Below, piece by piece: positions 16,418 through 24,153 of a stretch of DNA of 64,000 nucleotides. Made by a program: the position numbers and the translations under genes. This stretch comes from Actinomyces sp. oral taxon 170 str. F0386 (lineage in GTDB: Bacteria > Actinomycetota > Actinomycetes > Actinomycetales > Actinomycetaceae), in contig NZ_GL882530.1 of assembly GCF_000195595.1 (NCBI RefSeq), positions 47,343 to 111,342 on the forward strand, in the 5' to 3' direction. Below the pieces are notes generated by a model. It worked only from the letters and a program-made list of their open reading frames with translations. It did not search any database and had not been told where the DNA came from. Each line of letters begins with the position of its first letter. Position 1 is the first letter of the stretch.

Positions 16418-18952
16418 TCAGGAGTGGGGGAGCACCTCGGCTACGGCGGCCCGCAGCGTCTCAGGCAGACCGAGGGATTCCAGCTCACCCAGGAGAGCAG
16501 TTCCGGGCAGCCCCCGCTGCAACGCGCCCCAGGCCAGGTCCTTGGCCAGGTACTCCACGCGCGCAGCATCCAGGATCTCGTGAACCTCCCTGCGCCAGTC
16601 GGCCGGTGACTGCGTCGCGCCGCGCAGCACCAGCTGGACGCCGTCGACCAGATCCTGGCGGCTCAACTCACCTAGGCGCACCAGTGTTCCGGCCCCCAAG
16701 GTGAAGCCGTCGCCGTCGACCTCCTCAACAATGAGTCGGCGTGCCTGATCGCCCACCCCCAGCCAGGCGCCCGTGGCTCGGCCGGCCAGAAGCCGTACCG
16801 TCACCATCCGTGAGTCCGGGACGACGTCGGCGGCTCCCTCCAGACGGATACGCAGCACAGCGTCCCCGCCGTCCTCGTTCTCGGTATCCGGCCAGGTCAG
16901 TGCCATGTGGGTGCGGGCGACCCGGTTCGGTCCGGGCTGGGCCGAGCCGTCGTCCTCCTCCAGGGTGAAGCTTCCCGAGCCTCCGGGCACGACGACGATC
17001 TCCAGCTCGCGCGGATTGTCCCCGGCCGCCTCCGCAAGGCTCCCGGCCAGCGGGATGACCGAGCCGGCCCGGGCCAGGACACCGATGCGGTCCAGCGGGC
17101 GCGACAGGCTCAGCATGCGCCCGTGCCCGCCGGTGATGGCGTCATAACGGCGCCCCGTGGGCAGGTCGTACCAGATGCCGTCGGGCAGCCAGGTCAGCTC
17201 CCGTCCCAGGCCGGTGGCCTCGTCCAGGGGGGAGGTGAAGGGCACCACCAGCAGGTCCCCGAAGCAGAAGCTGCCCCGGTGCTCGTAGGCGGCCATCTCC
17301 CACGGGTGGTCGTGATAGATCGGGCGCACCGGTCCCACGCCCTCGCTCACCGATCGGCGTGCCCACGTGTACAGGTAGGGCACGAGCCGGTGGCGCAGCC
17401 GCAGGTGCGCCTCCATCGTGGCGCGTGCATCACGCGAGTAGCGCCATGGCTCCTTGGAGGTGAAGCCCGAGTTCGACGAGTGCAGGCGGTTGATGGGGGA
17501 GAAGCAGCCCAGCTGGAACCATCGCGCCGCCATTGCGTCATCGCTGTGACCCAGCATGTGCCCGCCGATGTCGTTGGACCACCAGAAGTAGCCGATATTG
17601 GCGGCCGTGGCCGTGAACCGCGGCTGGAAGCGCAGGGAGTCCCAGCTGATGATCGTGTCGCCGGAGAAGCCCACCGGGGTGCGGTGGCTCGAGGCATCGG
17701 CGAAGCGGGAGAAGGTCACCGGCCGACGCCGCTCCACACCGCCCGCCTCCGTCGGGCGCTCGCGGCCCGAGTCGAGGTAGTGGACGTGGTTGAGCATCCA
17801 CAACGGATCCAGGTCGGGAACCGTCGTGGAGCCGCCCTGCTGCCAGTCCAGCCACCAGAAGTCGACGCCCTGGCCCTCCAGCCGGTGGTGGAGGCGCGAG
17901 AGGTAGGAGCCCATGAAGTCCCGGTCGGCGACGTTGAAGGGCACGTCCTCCCCACTGTCGGCGTCCAGGCCCAGGTCGGCGCAGACCTCCTTGTAGGCCT
18001 CCTCGTGGCGCCGCACCCCCTGGGCGGGGTGGACGTTGAGCGTGGTGAGCATGCCCCGCTCGTGCAGGTCCGCCAAGAAGGCGGCGGGGTCCGGGAAGAG
18101 CTCCCGGTTCCAGGTGTAGCCGGTCCAGCCCGTGCCGATCGCCGGGTCGATGTCGGTGAGGTGCCAGTCCATGTCGATGACGGCCACGGAGAAGGGCAGT
18201 TCCTCGGCGACGAAGCGGTCCATGAGCGCCAGGTACTCCCGACCGCTGTAGGGGTAGTAGCGGCTCCACCAGTTGCCCAGCAGCGCGCGCGGGATGAGGG
18301 GGCTCGGGCCGGTGAGGCGGAAGAAGTCTCGCAACGCCTCCCGGTAGTCCTGGCCGTATCCGAAGACGTAGAGGTCCTGTGCTCCGTCGCTCGGACGGTT
18401 GCCGGGTTCACGGCGCCGGACCCACTCGTCCTCGGTGAGCAGTAGTGAGGCTGAGTCGTCCAGGGCTGTGATGCCGCTCAGGCTCAGCAGTCCCGGGCTG
18501 AGGGTGACGGCGCCGTCGGCCTCATCAAGAGTGCGGGTAGTGCCGCCCAGGTTCGTCGGGAAGGTCTCGTCGGGGTCCCAGACGTCGCCGTGGTGCCAGG
18601 TGCCGCCGTGGGCGTGGAGCGCCGTCGAGCGCAGCCTGACGCTGAGCCCGGACGGGGAGAAGCCCAGCGAGGGGACATGGATCAGGTGCAGGTGTTCGGT
18701 GATGATCTCCAGGCGGTCCTCGCCCCGCACCACCCGGAACGATGGCGGCTCTCCGAGGTCGCGACTCACGACCAGCTGGGTGGCGGCGTCGGTGAACACG
18801 CCCGTGGGGGAGAGCTCCATGCGGATGAGTCGGGAGGTGAGCACTGTGAACCGGTAGTGGGACCCGACCGGCGACGACCCGACGACGATCGCCTCCGGGC
18901 GAGCAGTGGCCGGACGTGGCGTGTCGGGAGCATCGGAGAGAGGAGAAACCAA
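16418..18952 (-). CDS. Glycoside hydrolase family 31 (alpha-glucosidase/xylosidase)
   Basis: An 844-residue retaining alpha-glycosidase. The N-terminal beta-sandwich is followed by the catalytic barrel, with the conserved IDMDWHLTD segment and the nucleophile region DFWWLDWQQGG. The acid/base region is FSGDTIISWDSLRFQPRFTA, followed by YFWWSNDIGGHM. No signal peptide is visible, so it should act on imported oligosaccharides. The best start is TTG at 18952 after GAAAGG; no other start lies before the conserved N-terminal domain. It is divergent from a GH13 glucosidase, suggesting a shared sugar-responsive region. Whether it prefers glucose- or xylose-terminated substrates is not decidable here. 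Confidence 0.9.
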   Translation of the reverse strand: MVSPLSDAPDTPRPATARPEAIVVGSSPVGSHYRFTVLTSRLIRMELSPTGVFTDAATQLVVSRDLGEPPSFRVVRGEDRLEIITEHLHLIHVPSLGFSPSGLSVRLRSTALHAHGGTWHHGDVWDPDETFPTNLGGTTRTLDEADGAVTLSPGLLSLSGITALDDSASLLLTEDEWVRRREPGNRPSDGAQDLYVFGYGQDYREALRDFFRLTGPSPLIPRALLGNWWSRYYPYSGREYLALMDRFVAEELPFSVAVIDMDWHLTDIDPAIGTGWTGYTWNRELFPDPAAFLADLHERGMLTTLNVHPAQGVRRHEEAYKEVCADLGLDADSGEDVPFNVADRDFMGSYLSRLHHRLEGQGVDFWWLDWQQGGSTTVPDLDPLWMLNHVHYLDSGRERPTEAGGVERRRPVTFSRFADASSHRTPVGFSGDTIISWDSLRFQPRFTATAANIGYFWWSNDIGGHMLGHSDDAMAARWFQLGCFSPINRLHSSNSGFTSKEPWRYSRDARATMEAHLRLRHRLVPYLYTWARRSVSEGVGPVRPIYHDHPWEMAAYEHRGSFCFGDLLVVPFTSPLDEATGLGRELTWLPDGIWYDLPTGRRYDAITGGHGRMLSLSRPLDRIGVLARAGSVIPLAGSLAEAAGDNPRELEIVVVPGGSGSFTLEEDDGSAQPGPNRVARTHMALTWPDTENEDGGDAVLRIRLEGAADVVPDSRMVTVRLLAGRATGAWLGVGDQARRLIVEEVDGDGFTLGAGTLVRLGELSRQDLVDGVQLVLRGATQSPADWRREVHEILDAARVEYLAKDLAWGALQRGLPGTALLGELESLGLPETLRAAVAEVLPHS

Positions 18953-19208
18953 CGGTTAGCCTTTCGCAACAGGGTCATCACAGTGGCTATGACAGGGGTG
19001 GGGGGAGGCGGCGCCCGGGCCCAGGAGCGGGATCATCATAAACGGCCATGGTTCGCTGTGCGTTCTGACACAATCAGTGCTGGCAGGGTCGCTGCGTCGA
19101 CTCCGACGGCGCAGCCGGGACAGACCCGGCGAGTCCCTGTCCGTAAGTCCGTCTCCATTCGCGATCGTCCCCTGTTCCCCTCTTCAAGCCGGTTGGAAGG
19201 AACCCACT
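18953..19208. promoter_or_regulatory. Divergent promoter region between GH31 and GH13 genes
   Basis: About 256 bases separate the two divergent glycosidase starts and must carry both promoters. I see no clear LacI-type palindrome and no convincing paired -35/-10 boxes. GGAAGGA at about 19195-19201 is the ribosome binding site of the GH13 gene. Confidence 0.4.
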
Positions 19209-21086
19209 GTGACCTGCCCCGCACCCCTGGTTGTCTCTCCCCACCACGTCGACGACGAACCGGAATGGTGGCGCCGCGCCGTCGTCTACCAGGTCTACCC
19301 CCGTTCGTTCCAGGACTCCGACGGAGACGGGACCGGTGACATCCCTGGCCTGACCAGTCGCCTGGACCACCTCGACGAGTTGGGCGTCGACGTCGTGTGG
19401 CTCAGCCCCGTCTACCGCTCCCCGCAGGACGACAACGGCTACGACATCTCCGACTACCAGGACATCGACCCCCTCTTCGGCACCCTGGACGACCTCGATG
19501 CCCTCATTGATGGGCTCCACGCCCGAGGCATGCGCCTGGTCATGGACCTCGTCGCCAACCACACCAGCGACGAGCACCCCTGGTTCACCGCCAGCCGCTC
19601 CTCGACGCAGGACCCCAAGCGCGACTGGTACATATGGCGTCCCGCACGGCAGGTCGATGGGCTGGCCCCCGGGCAGCCGGGCACCGAGCCCACCAACTGG
19701 GGCTCGGCCTTCTCCGGGTCGGCCTGGGCCTGGGACGAGGGCACCCAGGAGTTCTACCTGCACCTCTTCTCACCCAAGCAGCCCGACCTCAACTGGGAGA
19801 ACCCCGAGGTGCGCCGCGCCGTCCACGAGATGATGACCTGGTGGCTGGACCGCGGTGTTGACGGCTTCCGTATGGATGTCATCAACTTCATCTCCAAGAC
19901 CTACCCGCTCACCGACGCGCCCCAGGGCGAGGACGATCTCTACGGCAACTCCTTCGCCGCGGTGGCCAATGGGCCGCGCATCCACGAGTTCCTCCACGAG
20001 ATGAACCAGCAGGTCCTCGCACCCCGGCCCGGGCACGTCATCACCGTCGGAGAGATGCCCGGGGCCACGCGCAGCGAGGCCGCCCTCTACACCGACCCCG
20101 CCCGAGGCGAGCTCGACATGGTCTTCCAGTTCGAGCACGTCAGCCTCACCGACGGGCCCGGAGGCAAGTTCGACCCGCAGCCCCTCGACCTCCTCACCCT
20201 CAAGAAGAACCTCGCCGACTGGCAGGCGGCCCTCGCCCCCGTCACGGACTCCTCCGGCGTCGTCACGGTGGAAAAGGGTTGGAACTCCGCCTACTGGGAC
20301 AACCACGACCAGCCCCGCGCCGTCTCCCGCTTCGGCGACGACGACCCGGCCTGGCGCGTCCGCTCGGCCAAGACCCTCGCCACGATCCTCCACAGCCACC
20401 GCGGCACCCCCTACGTCTATCAGGGTGAGGAGCTCGGCATGGCCAATACGGTCTTCCGCTCCATCGAGGACTACCGTGACCTGGAGTCCGTCAACCACTT
20501 CCACGAGCGCGTGCGCGCCGGCGACGACCCGGCCGCCGTCCTGACCCGTCTGGCCCCCATCTCCCGGGACAACGCCCGCACCCCCGTTCACTGGGACGGT
20601 AGCGAGAAGGCCGGGTTCACCACCGGCGAGCCCTGGATCGCCCTGGCCCCCGACCACGGCACCGTCCACGCCGCAGCCCAGGCGGGAGTGCCCGGCAGCG
20701 TCTTCGAGCACTACCGCTCCCTCATCACGCTGCGGCACGACGACGACGCCCTCGCCCTGGGCACCTTCCGGCTGCTGGCGGCCGACCACCCCACCGCCTG
20801 GGTCATCCTGCGCCAGTGGTTGTCCCCGGAGCCGGATGAGACGGGCGAGAACCGCGTCGAGCAGCTTCTGCTCATCGCCCAGTGCACCCGCGAGGACCTG
20901 CCCCTGACCGGTGAGGGCGGCCTGCTGGCCGCGCTCGCGGTCGAGGGGCTGCAGGCGGGGCAGTGGGCCGAGGCCGAGCAGGTTCTGCGCGCCGGCGACC
21001 CGGATGTCCAACCCGGCTCCGGGCACACGGGTGTGCCAGAGGTCATGGCCGGCTGGGACTCGGTGCTGCTGCGCCGTCGGGCCTGA
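19209..21086 (+). CDS. GH13 alpha-glucosidase (oligo-1,6-glucosidase type)
   Basis: A 625-residue cytoplasmic alpha-amylase-family glucosidase that would release glucose from maltose, isomaltose or related oligosaccharides. The GTG at 19209 is chosen because GGAAGGA lies seven bases before it; the frame is open further upstream but without family similarity. The start of the fold is WWRRAVVYQVYPRSFQDSDG. The conserved regions are DLVANHTSDEHPWF, nucleophile GFRMDVINFISKTYP, acid/base HVITVGEMPGA, and YWDNHDQPRAVSRFGDD. The C-terminal domain is longer than in MalL of Bacillus. It supplies glucose to the glycolytic and glycogen enzymes encoded nearby. Confidence 0.92.
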   Translation: MTCPAPLVVSPHHVDDEPEWWRRAVVYQVYPRSFQDSDGDGTGDIPGLTSRLDHLDELGVDVVWLSPVYRSPQDDNGYDISDYQDIDPLFGTLDDLDALIDGLHARGMRLVMDLVANHTSDEHPWFTASRSSTQDPKRDWYIWRPARQVDGLAPGQPGTEPTNWGSAFSGSAWAWDEGTQEFYLHLFSPKQPDLNWENPEVRRAVHEMMTWWLDRGVDGFRMDVINFISKTYPLTDAPQGEDDLYGNSFAAVANGPRIHEFLHEMNQQVLAPRPGHVITVGEMPGATRSEAALYTDPARGELDMVFQFEHVSLTDGPGGKFDPQPLDLLTLKKNLADWQAALAPVTDSSGVVTVEKGWNSAYWDNHDQPRAVSRFGDDDPAWRVRSAKTLATILHSHRGTPYVYQGEELGMANTVFRSIEDYRDLESVNHFHERVRAGDDPAAVLTRLAPISRDNARTPVHWDGSEKAGFTTGEPWIALAPDHGTVHAAAQAGVPGSVFEHYRSLITLRHDDDALALGTFRLLAADHPTAWVILRQWLSPEPDETGENRVEQLLLIAQCTREDLPLTGEGGLLAALAVEGLQAGQWAEAEQVLRAGDPDVQPGSGHTGVPEVMAGWDSVLLRRRA

Positions 21087-21196
21087 GGAACCGAAGAACA
21101 CCGGGACCGCTCTTGACGGAATTGCGGAATAGCCCGGGCCGGCTGACTGTTGGTCTCACCGGGCAAACCCGTGAACACCGAAAATAGGAGAGCACT

Positions 21197-21844
21197 ATGG
21201 AGTTCAGCCAGGTCGTCGCCAATCGTCACTCGGTGAGAGACTTCACCGACCAGCCCGTCTCCCGGGAGGACCTGGTCGATATCGTCCGCACCGCCCAGAA
21301 GGCGCCGTCGTGGGTGAACTCCCAGCCCTGGCGGGTCTACGCCGCCACCGGCCGGACGCTGGAGGAGATCAAGAAGCGCCACGCCGCAGACGTCGCCGCT
21401 GGCAGGAAGGGAGGCTCCGACCTTCCGGTGAAGCCTCGTGCCGAGTGGTCTCCGACCACCCAGGAGAACATGGCCGCGCTCGGCGAGCAGATCGGTGCCC
21501 GGCTGGGTGAGGGCGTCCAGGAGTTCCAGGCATCGCAGGGACGGTTGTTCAATGCTCAGGCGGTCTTGTACGTGACGATCCCGGTCGAGTCCACTCCGTG
21601 GTCCTTCCATGACCTCGGGGCCTTCTCCGCCATGCTCGTCCTGGCGGCTGCCGACAAGGGCCTTGGCGCCATCAACGCCTACGCCCTGGTCATGTACCCG
21701 GACGAGGTGCGCGAGGCCATGGGGATCGGAGCCGATGAGACCGTGGCAGTCGGGATCGCGCTGGGCCACCCCGCGGACTCGGAGCTGGCGGCCTTCGCCC
21801 CCGACCGCGTCGACGTCGACGAGATCCTCACGATCAAGGACTGA
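21197..21844 (+). CDS. Nitroreductase-family protein
   Basis: A 215-residue FMN-dependent reductase. The N-terminal FMN motif is VVANRHSVRDFTDQPVS, and KAPSWVNSQPWRVYAATG forms the substrate pocket. The C-terminal part reads ADKGLGAINAYALVMYPDEV, close to NfnB/NfsB-like nitroreductases. A Shine-Dalgarno (ATAGGAG) precedes the ATG. The 3' end overlaps the convergent CPBP gene by 11 bases. Function beyond general reduction of nitroaromatics or quinones is unknown. Confidence 0.9.
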   Translation: MEFSQVVANRHSVRDFTDQPVSREDLVDIVRTAQKAPSWVNSQPWRVYAATGRTLEEIKKRHAADVAAGRKGGSDLPVKPRAEWSPTTQENMAALGEQIGARLGEGVQEFQASQGRLFNAQAVLYVTIPVESTPWSFHDLGAFSAMLVLAAADKGLGAINAYALVMYPDEVREAMGIGADETVAVGIALGHPADSELAAFAPDRVDVDEILTIKD

Positions 21845-22700
21845 GCGCAGAAGGTTGCTTCCGCCGTCGGCCCAGGAGATGGATGAGGCCGGCGGCGACG
21901 GCTGCGCCGGTGAGCAGGATCGCCGCGTTGAGCCACGAGATCTCGAAGTCGGGCAGGTTCTCGCTCTGAAGCTGGCCGATGAACAGGCCCAGCGCGTTTC
22001 CGCTGACGTGCAGGCCCAGCGCGAAGAACACCGACCGCAGCCGCACCACCGACCAGCCGGCGAGCAGCCCGAAGAGCACCTTGTGGAGGATCTGCCATGC
22101 GTAGCCCTTGAGGCTGGTGTCGGAAGTCAGCCAGGTCGGAAGATGGAGAGCGGTGAAGGAGGCCGTCGTCACAAGTACGGCAGCCGTCGCTCCGAGGCGC
22201 TCCCGCACCGGTGCGAACAGGGTGCGTCTGAGCGTGATCTCCTCAGGGATCGCGTTGTAGGCGATGCCGACCGAGACGGCGAAGACCAGTGCGTGAAGCA
22301 CCGTGGATGCAGTGATATCCGGCTTCCACAGGGGGCCGGTGCCTGTTGGCCCCATCCAGGCGTGCAGCCCGCCGAAAGTGATCCCGGCTAGGGCCCCGGT
22401 CGTGAAGAGCAGCGTCCTGCTGTGGATGCCGCCACCGGCCAGCAGGTCACGCCAGCCGCGGTGGGCCAGCCCGAACCAGAGAACGAGCCCGCCGAGGTGA
22501 AGGAGGGCGAGCATGATGATCCACGGCCCTCGGACGAGCGCCAGGGCGGTTCCCAGTGCCGGGGCGCCGACCAGCAGGGCGACGGCCGTAAGGGTGACCC
22601 CTTCGGAGACAGCAGGCTGACCGGTCTCGAAGGCGTAGGCGTCGGCCGTGGTGGGGCGTAACGTGTGGCGGGGCGGGGCGACGCCCCTGTGACGATCCAT
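21834..22700 (-). CDS. CPBP-family intramembrane metalloprotease
   Basis: A 288-residue protein with about eight membrane segments. The CPBP motifs are visible as PEEITLRRTLF (about residue 152), FTALHLP (about 180) and LHVSGNALG (about 232). It is unlike the other CPBP protein at 13739, so they are not a recent duplication. It converges on the nitroreductase gene. Family roles include peptide processing and bacteriocin self-immunity; there is no bacteriocin gene nearby, so the role here is open. Confidence 0.82.
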   Translation of the reverse strand: MDRHRGVAPPRHTLRPTTADAYAFETGQPAVSEGVTLTAVALLVGAPALGTALALVRGPWIIMLALLHLGGLVLWFGLAHRGWRDLLAGGGIHSRTLLFTTGALAGITFGGLHAWMGPTGTGPLWKPDITASTVLHALVFAVSVGIAYNAIPEEITLRRTLFAPVRERLGATAAVLVTTASFTALHLPTWLTSDTSLKGYAWQILHKVLFGLLAGWSVVRLRSVFFALGLHVSGNALGLFIGQLQSENLPDFEISWLNAAILLTGAAVAAGLIHLLGRRRKQPSALSP

Positions 22701-22796
22701 AGTGATTCCGATGACGTGGCTGCTGGCTACGATCCGCGAGGAGTATACGGTCGATCGGAAGAATTAATGACCCTGACACGTGGCAGGAGGCATCGG

Positions 22797-24119
22797 CTAT
22801 CGCTTCCGTGAGTGCTGTAGCCGGTCGATGAGGGTTCGTTGCCAGGCGGGGGAGACCAGCAGCATGACCACCAGGACGACGGCGATCAGAGACGTCAGCG
22901 TCCAGGCTCCGGCTCGGGCCAGCTCCCAGGTGAAGACGATCCCGAAGACGGGGGCCTTCTGGGTGGTGGCGAGCACCGCGCCCGCGCCCGCCAGTGCCAG
23001 GACCGGCACGCTCGCCTCCACCCCGCAGGCGTGGAGCGCGACTGCCAGGGCTGCCCCCGCGCTCGAACCAGCCGCCAGGGAGGGGGCCAGGCGTCCGCCG
23101 GTGGCTCCGGCCCCGAGCGTCAGACCGGTGAGGACCGGCTTGAGGACGACGACACCCAGCAGCATGAGTACGGCAGCACCCGGAGTGCCGAGCGAGGCGT
23201 CCGAGGCGGCCGGATCCGTGGTGGTGCCCAGCGCCACTTCCATTGCGTCGCGTCCGTTGCCGACGATAGCCGGGACCCACAGGCTCACCAGCCCGGTGAT
23301 CAGCCCCGCCGCCCCGATCGCCGCCGGCAGCCACCGTACGGTGCGCACTCGGCCTGCCAGCATCCACGACCACAGTCGCCGGGCGCCCACCCCCAGCGCA
23401 GCGGCGACGGGCACCAACAGGACCAGCCCGAGGACGGTCCCCGACGACGGCCCCTGGGGGGCGACCTCGAAGGCGGGTCGTCCGTGGGAGTGCAGCCAGG
23501 AGACGAGTGCGGCGAGGACGCACACCGGGACCGCCACGACGGCTCCGCGTCGCCGCATCCCGGTGACCATGACGAGCTCGACGGCGTAGGCCGCTCCGCC
23601 CAGCGGCGCGTTGTACATGGCGGCCAGGCCCGCCCCGGCGGCCGAGGCGATGAGGATCGCGCCCTCGGTCCGGCCGATTCCCAACCACATGGTGAGCTTG
23701 GCCGCCACGGCACCGGCGGCCAGACGCGGGGCGCCCTCGCGGCCCACCGAGTTGCCCGAGCCGACGGTGAGGACCTGGTTGACGGCGTCGACGAACGGAC
23801 GTGCCAGTCCCATCCGGGTGGCGGCCCTGCCGGAGTGGTCCGCCACGGCGGCCTCCACGCCGGTGATCCCGCCGGTCGTGCGCAGCCACCACCACACGCC
23901 ACCGGCGGCGACGCCTCCCATGGCCGGGGCGAGCACGCGCCGCCAGGGCGGGGCAGTGGCCAGACGCTCCAGGAGCCCGTCGTGGGCGACGCCGTAGAAC
24001 AGCGACTCGAAGATCTCCAGGAGCAGTGCCATCGCTATCCCGATGAGACCCGCGGCCACTCCCGCCAGGACAGCGGCCACCAGGAACCGGGGTCGGGTCA
24101 GCGCGCGCACGCCAGGCAC
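22797..24119 (-). CDS. ClC-family chloride channel/antiporter
   Basis: A 440-residue membrane protein of the ClC family, moving chloride or fluoride, often in exchange for protons. The anion-selectivity segments are GSGNSVGREGAPRLAAG, which carries the gating glutamate (GREGxP form), and GATGGRLAPSLAAGSSAG near residue 335. About ten to twelve membrane helices are present and CBS domains are absent. The fluoride-specific CLC-F subgroup usually has different selectivity residues, so a chloride/proton antiporter is more likely. The start is GTG at 24119 with a weak ribosome binding site. It is 34 bases downstream of the pfk gene and may be co-transcribed. Confidence 0.88.
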   Translation of the reverse strand: MPGVRALTRPRFLVAAVLAGVAAGLIGIAMALLLEIFESLFYGVAHDGLLERLATAPPWRRVLAPAMGGVAAGGVWWWLRTTGGITGVEAAVADHSGRAATRMGLARPFVDAVNQVLTVGSGNSVGREGAPRLAAGAVAAKLTMWLGIGRTEGAILIASAAGAGLAAMYNAPLGGAAYAVELVMVTGMRRRGAVVAVPVCVLAALVSWLHSHGRPAFEVAPQGPSSGTVLGLVLLVPVAAALGVGARRLWSWMLAGRVRTVRWLPAAIGAAGLITGLVSLWVPAIVGNGRDAMEVALGTTTDPAASDASLGTPGAAVLMLLGVVVLKPVLTGLTLGAGATGGRLAPSLAAGSSAGAALAVALHACGVEASVPVLALAGAGAVLATTQKAPVFGIVFTWELARAGAWTLTSLIAVVLVVMLLVSPAWQRTLIDRLQHSRKR

Positions 24120-24153
24120 GATACCCGGCCCCGGGGCTCCTGGGCCGGGCGGG